Shown here: in pieces, positions 48,443 to 57,641 of the stretch
Layout of the letters: each line of letters begins with the position of its first letter
Position numbering within the stretch: the first letter of the stretch is position 1
Assembly (NCBI RefSeq): GCF_017873435.1
Contig: NZ_JAGGKG010000004.1
Coordinates: 62,001-126,000 of the forward strand
Length of the DNA stretch: 64,000 nucleotides
Origin: Paenibacillus turicensis
GTDB taxonomy: Bacteria > Bacillota > Bacilli > Paenibacillales > Paenibacillaceae
Reading direction: 5' to 3'
Position numbers and translations under genes: made by a program
The notes under the pieces: generated by a model
The model's input: only the letters and a program-made list of their open reading frames with translations
Database searches by the model: none
What the model was told of the DNA's origin: nothing

Positions 48443-51400
48443 TTATTCTTCAACTTGAATGCCTAGAGATTTTGCATAGGCAATCAAAGCTTTTTCGAAG
48501 CATACTAGTGGTGCTCTTACTGTACCTGCACCGATTTGACCCACACCTGCTTCTTTGTGCGCAATCCCTGTATTGATGATTGGCGTAATGCCGGTTTCCA
48601 CGACTTTACGAATATCGATACCTAGTGTTGCACCCTTGAAGTTCCAGTTCGGAATCGCCCAAGTTGGGTTGTTTGTGATGGAAATCCGTTGCATTTCTTC
48701 AGAAATCTTTTGTGCATCATCTAAACCACTAAGTCCAACAAAGCGGGTTACCCCTGGTGCTGCGATCATTGCCATACCACCGACACCTACGGTTTCGGTA
48801 ATGGCACTGTCCCCGATATCCGGGTTAGCAAGCTCTGCGGAATAGCCAGTGAAGTACAAGCCGTCTGGCGTGTTTACAGGACCTGTAAACCATTCGTCGC
48901 CTAATGCACTGATACGTACACCAAAGTTTTCGCCGTTACGTGCCATGGTTGTAACCACGCAACCTTCTTTTACTTTACGTGCATAATCAACCATTGCTTT
49001 ACCGGTTGCCATCATAATATTCAAGAAGAATTGATCGGTATTTGCTAAGAACTGAATCACGTCTGCTTTACTTTGTTGATCGATATCTAGGGTTGTAATT
49101 GCAGGTGTAATTTCTTTCAAGAATACAAGCGATGCTGCAATGTTACGTTGGTGGAACTCATCACCCATACCAATCGCACGTGCGATCATTACGTTTAGGT
49201 TCAAGCCTTCTTCAAACGTTCTTAACGCTTGACCAAGCACTGGACCTAACACATCACGCATCCATTTCAAGCGGTTAATTACATTTTCGTTGTTTGCACC
49301 AAAACGAAGTACTTCGCCGATGCCTTCGTTCATGATGCAATAGCCTGTTGTCCCGTCTGTTTTGTTTTCGACGATAAACACAGGGAAGTTTGCCGTTGTG
49401 ATTCCGCCCATCGGTCCAACTGCACCCACATGGTGACATGGGATGAAGGTCACTTCGCCATTTTCAAGCTGACGACGTGCATCGGCTTGATCTGCTGCCC
49501 ATCCTTCAAACAACATCGCACCAATTACAGAACCTTGCATTGGGCCTGTCATGTTTTCGTATTTAATTGGAGGTCCTGCATGAAGCACGACTTTTTCACC
49601 TGTGTTCAGTTCAGGAATAACTTCTTTCGCTAAGCGAGCATCCACCAAGAACGGTTGAGATTCTAAGTAACGAGCAACGATCTTATCGTTTGCTGCGTTA
49701 ATTTCCTCTTCACGTTTCTCAAGTTCATTTAAGATACGGATCAATTTTTGGTTTCCGCCTGCTTTTGGACGCCAGTTAAACTGCAATGCTTTACCACCAA
49801 AGTTTGTGATGGAATCCGTGAAGCTGGAAATCCCGATGTTAATTACGCGTGGTACGCTGTTTAATAGCTCAAGTACTTTTTCGCTTGGGGTTGGTACAGC
49901 GATTTTAGCATCGGTGTAGTCCACACGACCTTTATCTGCCACTTGAAGCTCATGTCCCATCAATTTAAGTGCCAAACGAATCGCACGTGCATTACTGCTT
50001 TCCACGATCACGCCAGCATCTTTTAACGTTTGAACCGCTTGTGCGTAGTTTTGCGGGTCACTTTCTGTCCCTACGACACTACCGATGACATACAATTGAC
50101 GACCACTTTGTTTTGCTTCGTCGAGTGCCGCTTTAATGCTTGGAGCTAACGCGCCAGCCATGTCTGCATGAGCACCGTAACCAAGAACCACGTCCACCAA
50201 GATGATGCCAGTCGTTTCGTCTTTTAATACTTCTTTTAATTTATTCACTCTGACTTCAGGGTCGATCATTGGGTGTGGTTTACCTTGCGTGTAAACATCG
50301 TCACCTAGATCCATCACTTGGAAGCCTTGGGTATTTAAAATGTAGCCTTCTTCGCCTTTTACGTTCGCTAAACCAAGTGCATCCGAAATCAAGGTTGCCG
50401 CTTCGCTCGCTAATGTACCGCCTGAATACAAACCTTTTACCGTTTTGCCTTCAGGAAGGGCTTGATCTACGACAAACTCAATTGGCTCATTGTAGTTGGC
50501 TTTCACTTCGTCGCCGTTTGCAAGATCCACAGCAATTTTCGCTGCTTCTTCAAGCGTGTATGCAAGCGATACGTTACCAACATGCGCTTCTGGTTTTTCG
50601 CCTAAGAACAATGCAACCACAGGCTTAGACAAGGATTGCAACAGTTGCATCACATTGTCACGCACTTTTTTAGCTGGTGGTTTAGAGATAACCAAGATCA
50701 CATCCGTTGGGGCATGTTGCTCAAGGGCAACCACTGCATCAATCATCGTACGTGCTTGTACATCTTCCTTCAGGTCACGTCCACCTGTACCGATCGCATG
50801 TACCACGCCGCCGCCTAAACGGTCGATAATTGTAGTTGCTTCTTGAATCCCTGTACCAGATGCTGCCACGATTCCGATATTCCCTGGGTTTGTTACGTTC
50901 GTGAACGCAAGTGGAATGCTGGACAATACGCCTGTTCCACAGTCAGGACCCATCAATAGCAAGCCTTTTTCATGCGCTTTTTGCTTCAAACGCACTTCAT
51001 CTTCAAGGCTTACGTTGTCACTAAATGAAAATACGTGTAGACCTGAATCTAACGCTTTTTCAATTTCACCCGCAGCATAAATTCCTGGGATGGAGAATAA
51101 CGCCAAGTTTGCATCTGGCATCGCATCTAGTGCATCCTTCCAGTTATCTACGCTAGATACGCCACCTTCTTTTTTGTTTGAAGCTAAGTTGCTGAGGAAG
51201 TGTTTTACTTCTTCGATGACTGCATCAAGTACGTCTGCATTGTCGGATTCAACGACAATTGCCATATCGTTAGCACCTGCGCCTTGAACTTCATCCGTGA
51301 ATAGGCCCGCTGCTTTTAAAATGTCTTTGTTGGCATCCGTTGCCATCATGACCTGACCTTGCTTCACGCCATCTAATTTATTAATGGAATTTGTTAACAA

Positions 51401-51454
51401 CATTAAGTTAATTGAATCTTGATAATTATTTTTTTGAATTACAGAATGTAACAT
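48443..51454 (-). CDS. AllF-AllG fusion (FdrA + YlbE/DUF1116), oxamate carbamoyltransferase
   Basis: 1003 residues. The N-terminal half (about 1-500) is FdrA-like, with succinyl-CoA-synthetase-type CoA and nucleotide blocks (SIPGIYAAGEIEKAL, GPDCGTGVL, VAASGTGIQEATTII, GTGGRDL). The C-terminal half (about 530-1000) is YlbE/DUF1116 (HAGPPIKYENMTGPMQGSVI, IPCHHVGAVGPMGGIT, AIGMGDEFHQRNIAAS). In E. coli these are separate proteins. No stop or start signal interrupts the joint. The start is the ATG at 51454, behind AGGAGG, giving MLHSVIQKNNYQDSIN. Phosphorolysis of oxalurate to oxamate and carbamoyl phosphate is the predicted reaction. Confidence 0.9.
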   Translation of the reverse strand: MLHSVIQKNNYQDSINLMLLTNSINKLDGVKQGQVMMATDANKDILKAAGLFTDEVQGAGANDMAIVVESDNADVLDAVIEEVKHFLSNLASNKKEGGVSSVDNWKDALDAMPDANLALFSIPGIYAAGEIEKALDSGLHVFSFSDNVSLEDEVRLKQKAHEKGLLLMGPDCGTGVLSSIPLAFTNVTNPGNIGIVAASGTGIQEATTIIDRLGGGVVHAIGTGGRDLKEDVQARTMIDAVVALEQHAPTDVILVISKPPAKKVRDNVMQLLQSLSKPVVALFLGEKPEAHVGNVSLAYTLEEAAKIAVDLANGDEVKANYNEPIEFVVDQALPEGKTVKGLYSGGTLASEAATLISDALGLANVKGEEGYILNTQGFQVMDLGDDVYTQGKPHPMIDPEVRVNKLKEVLKDETTGIILVDVVLGYGAHADMAGALAPSIKAALDEAKQSGRQLYVIGSVVGTESDPQNYAQAVQTLKDAGVIVESSNARAIRLALKLMGHELQVADKGRVDYTDAKIAVPTPSEKVLELLNSVPRVINIGISSFTDSITNFGGKALQFNWRPKAGGNQKLIRILNELEKREEEINAANDKIVARYLESQPFLVDARLAKEVIPELNTGEKVVLHAGPPIKYENMTGPMQGSVIGAMLFEGWAADQADARRQLENGEVTFIPCHHVGAVGPMGGITTANFPVFIVENKTDGTTGYCIMNEGIGEVLRFGANNENVINRLKWMRDVLGPVLGQALRTFEEGLNLNVMIARAIGMGDEFHQRNIAASLVFLKEITPAITTLDIDQQSKADVIQFLANTDQFFLNIMMATGKAMVDYARKVKEGCVVTTMARNGENFGVRISALGDEWFTGPVNTPDGLYFTGYSAELANPDIGDSAITETVGVGGMAMIAAPGVTRFVGLSGLDDAQKISEEMQRISITNNPTWAIPNWNFKGATLGIDIRKVVETGITPIINTGIAHKEAGVGQIGAGTVRAPLVCFEKALIAYAKSLGIQVEE

Positions 51455-51479
51455 TAAAAAAGCCTCCTTTGTAACATTT

Positions 51480-51559
51480 AGTATAAACGCTTTCATCAGG
51501 CCAAAAAAGGAGCATTTTATATAAAAACGCTAATACCTTTTGTGCACTTTGAACAATAA
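51480..51559 (-). promoter_or_regulatory. allFG operon promoter: -10, cre-like site and shared dyad
   Basis: Minus-strand -10 TATACT (51480-51485), overlapped by TGAAAGCGTTTATA (51482-51495), close to the cre consensus. The dyad TTGTGCACTTTGAACAA lies within 51536-51559, 51 bp upstream of the -10. Sequence around it is shared with the copy 1 kinase promoter at 34677. Confidence 0.65.
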
Positions 51560-51639
51560 ACACTTTGATGTAATCCACCGTATTTTTCCCAAACACCTTT
51601 TTAAATCCATCAACTTATCGTTAATAAAGAATAAAAGAA

Positions 51640-51685
51640 AACAGGACTACGGATTCTATTAGCTAGATCTTCTAGTCCTGCATCT
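51640..51685 (-). terminator. Terminator of the allC-MFS operon
   Basis: CAGGACTAGAAG and TAGTCCTG on the minus strand form an 8-bp or longer stem followed by TTTTCTTTT. Confidence 0.75.
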
Positions 51686-51698
51686 TTATAAGTTTTAA

Positions 51699-52970
51699 TT
51701 AAGCACGTTTAGCTTTTGAAGAGGAGGTCGCTACACTTATCATAAATACAACTGTACCTACTAATAAGATGATCGCACCGATATAAAATCCCCATGTGCC
51801 TGAACCCGTTTTATCGATAATGTAACCTGTTAAAGCTGGCGCCACAACAGAAGAAGACATACCAAAGAAGTTAAATACGCCAAGTGTCGATGCAACGGAT
51901 TTGGAGTCTGCTTGGTCTGTAATGTAAGAAATCAATACAGGGTCAACAGCCAATTTACCTAAGAAGCCGTAAAGCAACAATACACCTGCTAGCAAACCAG
52001 CATTTGGTACAAATACAGAAACTGCGATTAAAATAAAGGATGCAATTTCAAGACCAATAATAATTTTTGGCTTGTTGTGTTTCATTTTGTCAGACAAGTT
52101 AGCAAAGAACAATGCGCCCGGTACTGCAGCAACAGCGATCATAGAAGTGATCAAACCGATCATCGAACCTTGAATACCACGCTCTGACTCAAGGAATTTA
52201 GGCAACCAAGTTACGATTAGATAATATGCATAACATGTTGAGAAATACAGCAAATAGGAAGCCAATAGTTCTTTACGGAACAATCCTTTTTTCGGAGCAT
52301 CTGTAGAAACCGTAGGATTAACGGTTTGCTCATTTTTAGCAACTTTTGCTGCTTGAACATTTGGATTATGTTTTGGCGCATTGATGATCATCACTGCAAA
52401 CCAGATTACCAAAAAGATAACTAGTCCAGAAGAGATGAATACCATTGTTTGCCAAGGCAAATTCAATTGTTTAACGATAAAGGAAGAACCTGTCATCCCT
52501 AAAATCAAACCAAGTGCAGAACCGGAGTTTACAATCGCAGTTGCGATCCCCTTTTTCTCAGGTGGAACGTGTTCTGCTGTCAGTGAGAATGCTGCACCAT
52601 AATAAGTACCACAACCTACACCTGCTAAAACGGAACCTAAATAAATCATTGTTAGGTTACTAGCGAATGCAATGGATAAAATCCCCATCGCAAATATAAT
52701 AAAGCCCGGAATTAATACTTTTTTCTGTCCAAATTTATCCACGAGGATACCGGACGGAATCTGCAATGCTGTATAACCAAAGAAATAACAAGAAGCAATC
52801 AAACCCATAGCCGCATTTGTCTGCGGTCCGATCGTACCTTGAATTTCAGAATAGATCGGGGAAAGCATGGACCGATAGATCCAGATGATTGCCCAACCCA
52901 TACAGAATGTAAAAACGATTCTTTTCCAGTAATTTGGAGGGTATATGCTTGCATTTTTACTTTGAGACAT
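51699..52970 (-). CDS. MFS transporter of the allantoin cluster
   Basis: 423 residues, 12 predicted helices. QIPSGILVDKFGQKKVLIPG is the MFS loop 2-3 motif. The pattern resembles the anion:cation symporter branch (hexuronate, phthalate). It starts 19 bp after allC, so the substrate is probably an allantoin breakdown product such as allantoate or oxamate; direction unknown. Confidence 0.85.
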   Translation of the reverse strand: MSQSKNASIYPPNYWKRIVFTFCMGWAIIWIYRSMLSPIYSEIQGTIGPQTNAAMGLIASCYFFGYTALQIPSGILVDKFGQKKVLIPGFIIFAMGILSIAFASNLTMIYLGSVLAGVGCGTYYGAAFSLTAEHVPPEKKGIATAIVNSGSALGLILGMTGSSFIVKQLNLPWQTMVFISSGLVIFLVIWFAVMIINAPKHNPNVQAAKVAKNEQTVNPTVSTDAPKKGLFRKELLASYLLYFSTCYAYYLIVTWLPKFLESERGIQGSMIGLITSMIAVAAVPGALFFANLSDKMKHNKPKIIIGLEIASFILIAVSVFVPNAGLLAGVLLLYGFLGKLAVDPVLISYITDQADSKSVASTLGVFNFFGMSSSVVAPALTGYIIDKTGSGTWGFYIGAIILLVGTVVFMISVATSSSKAKRA

Positions 52971-52989
52971 CTTTACCCAACTCTCTATT

Positions 52990-54216
52990 TTAATATGCCA
53001 AACGTTTTAGTGCTTCAGCTAATGCTTGTACACCTTGTTGAATATCAACCGCTTCTGTATGCTCAGCAGGGTTGTGACTAATTCCGTCAATAGAAGGAAC
53101 AAAAATCATACCTGTTGGTACACGTGGTGCAAAAATTTGTGAATCGTGTCCTGCACCAGAATGCATAACTTGATAGTTCAAGTCATTATCTTTACATACA
53201 CTTTCGATTGTATCAATAATTTTAGCGTCCATCGGAACTGGTTTCTCGTTCATCCAGTTATCGATTTCAATCTCGATGCCCATTTTGTCAGCAATTTCTT
53301 TCATATCGGCTTCAATTTCTTTAGTGAAACGAGCTAATACGTCAGCATCCGTATGACGGCAGTCCATGGAGAACAAAGTTTCACCTGGAACGACGTTTAC
53401 TGTATTTGGCTTCGGCTCAACTCTACCGAAAGTTAATACAAGTGGATTTCCTTCCGCTTTTGCTTTATCGATACTTTGTGTAATGATACGAGCCATACAT
53501 TCTACTGTATCCTTACGGTATTCCATCAAGGTAGTACCTGCATGGTTAGCTTGTCCTTTTAGCACAATTGTATACCGTTTTTGACCAACGATCGCATTCA
53601 CGACGCCTACTTTTTTACCGGTATTCTCTAGGAAGTTACCTTGCTCAATATGCAGTTCAAGGAATGCCGCAATTTTATTGTGCTGTGGTTCACCTTGCAT
53701 AAAGTCGAATCCAGCTTCGCGCATAGCATCAACAAATTTTACACCTTGAGCATCTGCGATACCCTCAACGTCTTTGCGATCAGCAATTCCGAAAATATTT
53801 TTCGAACCCCAGAAAACATAAGGAAAACGGGAACCTTCTTCTTCAGCCATCGAAATGATCTGCAAAGACTTTTTCGGCTTCCCTTCGGTTTCTAGTAATC
53901 CCTTCACTGCCATGTAACCTGCCATAATGCCAAGCTGTCCGTCCAAACGGCCACCTTTAACAACCGTATCCACATGAGAGCCTGTAGCAATAATCTCTTC
54001 TGGCTGTTCAGTACCTTCAATGGTTGCAAATAGGTTACCTACCGCATCAAACTCAACCTTCATTCCAAGCTCTTCAAACTTTTCTTTTAAAGCTTTTTGT
54101 GCTTCAATCCAAGATTTGCTATAAAGCAATCGAGTTGTCCCAGGACCTTCGACATCTGATATGCTCGAAATCCAGTCCATCAAGTCATCGATTGTTTGCG
54201 GTTCAATTCGGATCAC
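52990..54216 (-). CDS. allC: Allantoate amidohydrolase
   Basis: Converts allantoate to ureidoglycine, CO2 and ammonia. Di-metal M20 peptidase fold: GSHVDTVVKGGRLDGQLG, AEEEGSRFP, LELHIEQG, and HSGAGHDSQ. The likely start is GTG at 54216, 5 bases behind AGGTGG, giving MIRIEPQTIDDLMDWI; the ATG at 54237 precedes that site. 408 residues. First gene of a two-gene operon with an MFS transporter. Confidence 0.93.
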   Translation of the reverse strand: MIRIEPQTIDDLMDWISSISDVEGPGTTRLLYSKSWIEAQKALKEKFEELGMKVEFDAVGNLFATIEGTEQPEEIIATGSHVDTVVKGGRLDGQLGIMAGYMAVKGLLETEGKPKKSLQIISMAEEEGSRFPYVFWGSKNIFGIADRKDVEGIADAQGVKFVDAMREAGFDFMQGEPQHNKIAAFLELHIEQGNFLENTGKKVGVVNAIVGQKRYTIVLKGQANHAGTTLMEYRKDTVECMARIITQSIDKAKAEGNPLVLTFGRVEPKPNTVNVVPGETLFSMDCRHTDADVLARFTKEIEADMKEIADKMGIEIEIDNWMNEKPVPMDAKIIDTIESVCKDNDLNYQVMHSGAGHDSQIFAPRVPTGMIFVPSIDGISHNPAEHTEAVDIQQGVQALAEALKRLAY

Positions 54217-54262
54217 AAAGACCACCTCATTTTTCAAAGTTTATATTTTTTAAGCTATTACC

Positions 54263-54336
54263 AGTATAAATATAACCGCTTACAATATCATTGTTCATTT
54301 AAACAAAAGGTCAAAGCTCTTTTGTTTAAAATGCAC
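54263..54336 (-). promoter_or_regulatory. allC promoter: -10, cre-like site, shared dyad and 9-bp palindrome
   Basis: Minus-strand -10 TATACT (54263-54268). TGTAAGCGGTTATA (54271-54284) is cre-like with two mismatches. The dyad CATTGTTCATTTAAACAAAA starts at 54289, 21 bp upstream of the -10, exactly as in pucI. It overlaps a perfect inverted repeat AAACAAAAG-N9-CTTTTGTTT (54301-54327). Confidence 0.7.
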
Positions 54337-54365
54337 ATGTAATACGCTAAAATATACGTATTTTC

Positions 54366-54418
54366 GACAAAAAAATATCCAGCCAAAGGGGAGTTAACTT
54401 TCCCATTCAACTGGATCA
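54366..54418 (-). terminator. Terminator of allE-allD copy 2
   Basis: On the minus strand GATCCAGTT..GGGAAAGTT folds with AACTCCC..GGCTGGAT followed by ATTTTTTTG. Confidence 0.8.
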
Positions 54419-54484
54419 AACGGATTAACACTTAAAATGCGCAAAAAATTGTTAAAAACTGCGTTAAATCAGTCCATTACTGGA

Positions 54485-55558
54485 TTAATTTGCAAACGCT
54501 CCAAGCCCTTCATAACGGTTGTAATGAATATCGTCTGACTCAAAATAAGAAATAATTGATTCAGGAATATCGATACCATCTTTAAGATTTTTCACATATT
54601 GCTCTTGGCTGATCTGTCCAGGATATAGGACGCGATCAAAGCCTTTAGCAGGTTTAATTTCATTCAGTTCTTTCATGGAACGTGAAATATACTGTTTGAA
54701 TAGTTCTGCACCTACAAAACGTTCAGGATCAATAATTATAAAAATCTGTCCTAAGTTACGACCCTCATGCAAATTGTGATACATGGAGCTAACTTCTTTA
54801 CCAAATGGCAATCCAAGCAACACACCGGATAAAATATCGACCATCATCATCAAACCATAGCCCTTTGGTCCTGCAATTGGAAGAAGACCATTTACTTTGT
54901 TCGGGTCTGTGGTCGGAGCACCGTCTTTATCCACTGCCCAAGTATCAGGGATCGATTTGCCTTTGGAACGTGCATCAAGAATTTTACCCCATGCCTGTAC
55001 CGTTGTAGCCATATCTATGATCAATGGATCTGCACCATTGCTAGGAGCACCAAATGCGATCGGATTTGTTCCGTAATAGGTTTCAGCACCACCAAATGGC
55101 ACAACCATCGGATCAGACTGACACATAGAAATTGCGATTAAATTTTGTTCAGCAATTTTTTTAACATAATAGGACAACATGCCAGTGTGGCCTACTCTGG
55201 ATAAACCAACGACTGCAACGCCACTTTCCTTCGCCATCTTAATCGCAGGCTCCAATGCTAAATTTGCAGCATAGTGTCCTTGCGTATTATCCCCATGGAA
55301 AATTGCGGTGCTTGGACCTGTTTGTTCAAACTCAAGCTTAGGCTCCAAATTTATTCCGCCTTTGTTAATTCGTTCCGCATAATATTCAACACGAACCGCA
55401 CCATGCGAATGAATACCACTTAGATCAGCGAAAACAAGGTGATTTGCTGTTTCTTGGGCTTGTTCTTCCTTTAAGCCTGCTCTCATCAGCTTATTTTTGA
55501 TTAATTCATGAAGCTTTTCACTGCTCACTCTAACCATTTTTTCTTCGGTGATTTGCAT
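54485..55558 (-). CDS. allD: Ureidoglycolate dehydrogenase, copy 2
   Basis: 357 residues, the same length as copy 1 at 44438 and the same motifs (HSHGAVRVEYYAERI, GLSRVGHTGMLSYY, YYGTNPIAFGAPS). N- and C-terminal thirds carry many substitutions against copy 1, while DMATTVQAWGKILDARSKGK to GRNLGQI is almost unchanged. AAGGGG lies before the ATG. It follows allE copy 2, as in the first module. Confidence 0.92.
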   Translation of the reverse strand: MQITEEKMVRVSSEKLHELIKNKLMRAGLKEEQAQETANHLVFADLSGIHSHGAVRVEYYAERINKGGINLEPKLEFEQTGPSTAIFHGDNTQGHYAANLALEPAIKMAKESGVAVVGLSRVGHTGMLSYYVKKIAEQNLIAISMCQSDPMVVPFGGAETYYGTNPIAFGAPSNGADPLIIDMATTVQAWGKILDARSKGKSIPDTWAVDKDGAPTTDPNKVNGLLPIAGPKGYGLMMMVDILSGVLLGLPFGKEVSSMYHNLHEGRNLGQIFIIIDPERFVGAELFKQYISRSMKELNEIKPAKGFDRVLYPGQISQEQYVKNLKDGIDIPESIISYFESDDIHYNRYEGLGAFAN

Positions 55559-55583
55559 TTCTATTTATCCCCTTTCTCTGCGC

Positions 55584-56372
55584 TTACACGCCTGGGTTAC
55601 GATTTGCGTCTTTGGAATAAACGTAAGCTAATTTTTCTTTGCGGTCTGTTGAATATGCAGCTTGTGGTACATAAGACGCCATAAAGATATAATCGCCTTT
55701 TTCAACAGGATACCAATTGTTGTCGAGGTTATACATGCCTTTACCAGAAAGGATATATGCACCATGCTCCTGATAATGTGTTTCAACATAACCGTGACTT
55801 GCAGCAGGAGAGAATTCTAAAATGTGCATATTCATATCGAAGCCTAAATCATCGGTAGGTAGCAAATTCCAGAACAACACATCACTCATACCTTCGTATT
55901 CGATAGGTGTAATATCAGCACGATTGCCTACAACTTTATGTGCTTTGTGCCCTTCAATTGCATCGTATTTACGTTGGTACAAAAATGCTTCGGTCATTTC
56001 AGTTTGCCCATTTTCGAAATACATCTTTTCATTTACAGGGAAAAACGCATAACCACCATCTGTCAATTCATGCTTCTCATTGCTATCGCTTACAATTAAC
56101 TTTCCTGAAATAACATATACAAAGGTTTCGATCCCTTCGCCACCAAAGCCTAATGTGTTTTTGCCGCCTTCTTGAAATTCAGCGATAAAATCAGAGAAGC
56201 TTGCTCCGATACGAGGTGAACCTAAAATACTAATTCTTGTATTCTCAAAGCCTGGTACAACATTATTCACTAAACCATCATGTGGCAAAATAGCGTAATT
56301 ATCTTTTTTAACAACTGCACGTGAAGTTAACAATCCATCCAAATAGCCAACATTATTATTTTTATAACCCAT
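55584..56372 (-). CDS. allE: (S)-ureidoglycine aminohydrolase, copy 2
   Basis: 262 residues, about five differences from the copy at 45538. Cupin metal motifs as there. With allD copy 2 it repeats the allE-allD module 10 kb away, on the same strand, including much of the promoter. Two nearly identical enzymes suggest recent duplication or gene conversion. Confidence 0.94.
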   Translation of the reverse strand: MGYKNNNVGYLDGLLTSRAVVKKDNYAILPHDGLVNNVVPGFENTRISILGSPRIGASFSDFIAEFQEGGKNTLGFGGEGIETFVYVISGKLIVSDSNEKHELTDGGYAFFPVNEKMYFENGQTEMTEAFLYQRKYDAIEGHKAHKVVGNRADITPIEYEGMSDVLFWNLLPTDDLGFDMNMHILEFSPAASHGYVETHYQEHGAYILSGKGMYNLDNNWYPVEKGDYIFMASYVPQAAYSTDRKEKLAYVYSKDANRNPGV

Positions 56373-56432
56373 GTCTAATCGTTCCCTTTCCGTTAATAAG
56401 ACTACAGCTCAAAAAAACACTGTTATTAATTA

Positions 56433-56510
56433 ATTGTAGCACTTATCTGATATGCGACTAGTTTCAAAAGCTACAATTCTTCTTATTTCATTGTTGAATG
56501 TGAACAAACG
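56433..56510 (-). promoter_or_regulatory. allE-allD copy 2 promoter with shared dyad
   Basis: Minus-strand -10 TACAAT (56433-56438). CATTGTTGAATGTGAACAAA begins at 56489, about 51 bp upstream. GTTTCAAAAGCTACAATTCT (56461) is shared with copy 1. Confidence 0.6.
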
Positions 56511-56565
56511 GATTAGGTATAACGCACAAAATTTTAAGTACTAAGGGACTAAATTTAAAAGGCTT

Positions 56566-57339
56566 TCAAACTATATTCATTTTTTTAAGTGCATAATAAA
56601 TTCCGTCTTCACTTGAATTCTTAGTAATGAAATCAGCTTTTGCCTTCAAATCATCACTTCCATTGCCCATTGCGATCCCTAAACCGACGTATTCCAACAT
56701 ATCAACATCATTTCCTCCGTCGCCAAAAGCGATGGCCTCACTCTTACTTAAATTTAAATAGGCTAAAACATACTTAATCGCAGTTAATTTAGATACGTCC
56801 CGCTCTAACACATTGTTAACATAGCTATGGAAACGTTCAAATTTTAAATGTGGGAATCTTTTTATAAATTTCGTAGTTTCATCCCTATTTGCGTATAAAC
56901 ATATACAATAAATCTCATCCACTAATGATGTTATTATTTCAGGATAGCTGGTTATATTTAAAGTTTCATCTAATGCATGCATAACTCTTGGATCGTTTAG
57001 ACCTAAACCATTCATTGTAAAGGAGCTAGTAAAATAAGAAACAGCATTCCCATTTTCGTTCGCAAATTCAGAAATATCTCTTACAGTTTCTTTGGATAAA
57101 ACTGATTTATAAATAATCTCATCCTCACATTTAATATAAGCTCCATTTGCAGAAATAAAGTTCTTTATCCCCATCTCTTCAAGTTCTCCACACATGCTGT
57201 AAGGTCTGCCTGTTGCAACGACTACATTTATCCCCTTATTCATTAAACATTTAACAGCCTCACGTGTACTTTCTTTTATCCTCCTATCTACCTCACTTAA
57301 TAAAGTTCCATCAACATCAAAAAACACAACTTTATACAT
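56566..57339 (-). CDS. HAD-superfamily phosphatase, Cof type (IIB)
   Basis: 257 residues from the ATG behind GGAGG. FFDVDGTLLSE is motif I, VVATGRPYSM motif II, KLTAIKYVL motif III and AFGDGGNDVDMLEYVGLGIAMGNG motif IV; the cap lies between II and III. Cof-type enzymes dephosphorylate sugar phosphates, pyridoxal phosphate or HMP-PP. No partner gene clarifies the substrate. Confidence 0.88.
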   Translation of the reverse strand: MYKVVFFDVDGTLLSEVDRRIKESTREAVKCLMNKGINVVVATGRPYSMCGELEEMGIKNFISANGAYIKCEDEIIYKSVLSKETVRDISEFANENGNAVSYFTSSFTMNGLGLNDPRVMHALDETLNITSYPEIITSLVDEIYCICLYANRDETTKFIKRFPHLKFERFHSYVNNVLERDVSKLTAIKYVLAYLNLSKSEAIAFGDGGNDVDMLEYVGLGIAMGNGSDDLKAKADFITKNSSEDGIYYALKKMNIV

Positions 57340-57471
57340 ACTGCCCCTCCATCTCTGCAATTTCACTACACTTGGATTTATTTAAATAATCTAAATTAAC
57401 AGTTTCCCATTATTACCCTTATTAATTAGTATATAGGATGGGCAGTATAACTAACTCCAAGATTTTAACTA

Positions 57472-57516
57472 TTGCCTGAAAAAATTTAATATGCTATCAT
57501 GAAGTAAGCGTTAACA
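57472..57516 (+). promoter_or_regulatory. Promoter and cre site of the licT gene
   Basis: TTGCCT (57472), 17-bp spacer, TATCAT (57495). AGTAAGCGTTAACA (57503-57516) matches the cre consensus but for the first base and overlaps the expected transcription start, so CcpA repression is likely. Confidence 0.75.
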
Positions 57517-57524
57517 TATATAAC

Positions 57525-57607
57525 ATCTCCTTTAAGGATTGTTACTCATTGGAATCATTCTCTTTGAGGCATTACCTGTACGTATTAGGTATGTCTTCAA
57601 GGAGATT
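57525..57607 (+). promoter_or_regulatory. RAT-like antiterminator element ahead of licT
   Basis: GGATTGTTACTCA (57536) and TTGAGGCATTACCT flank an insert that makes the element 42 nt, not the usual 30. ATCTCCTT (57525) and AAGGAGATTTTTG (57599) can close a terminator around it. It suggests that the antiterminator controls its own gene, but the extended apical loop makes this less sure than the second site. Confidence 0.55.
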
Positions 57608-57641
57608 TTTGCGTTTACAACTCTAATAAGGAGCTACAATT

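Noticed and set aside
48555-51287. Several plus-strand frames of 60-119 codons opposite the AllF-AllG gene
   Set aside because: Antisense shadows with low-complexity products and no ribosome binding sites.
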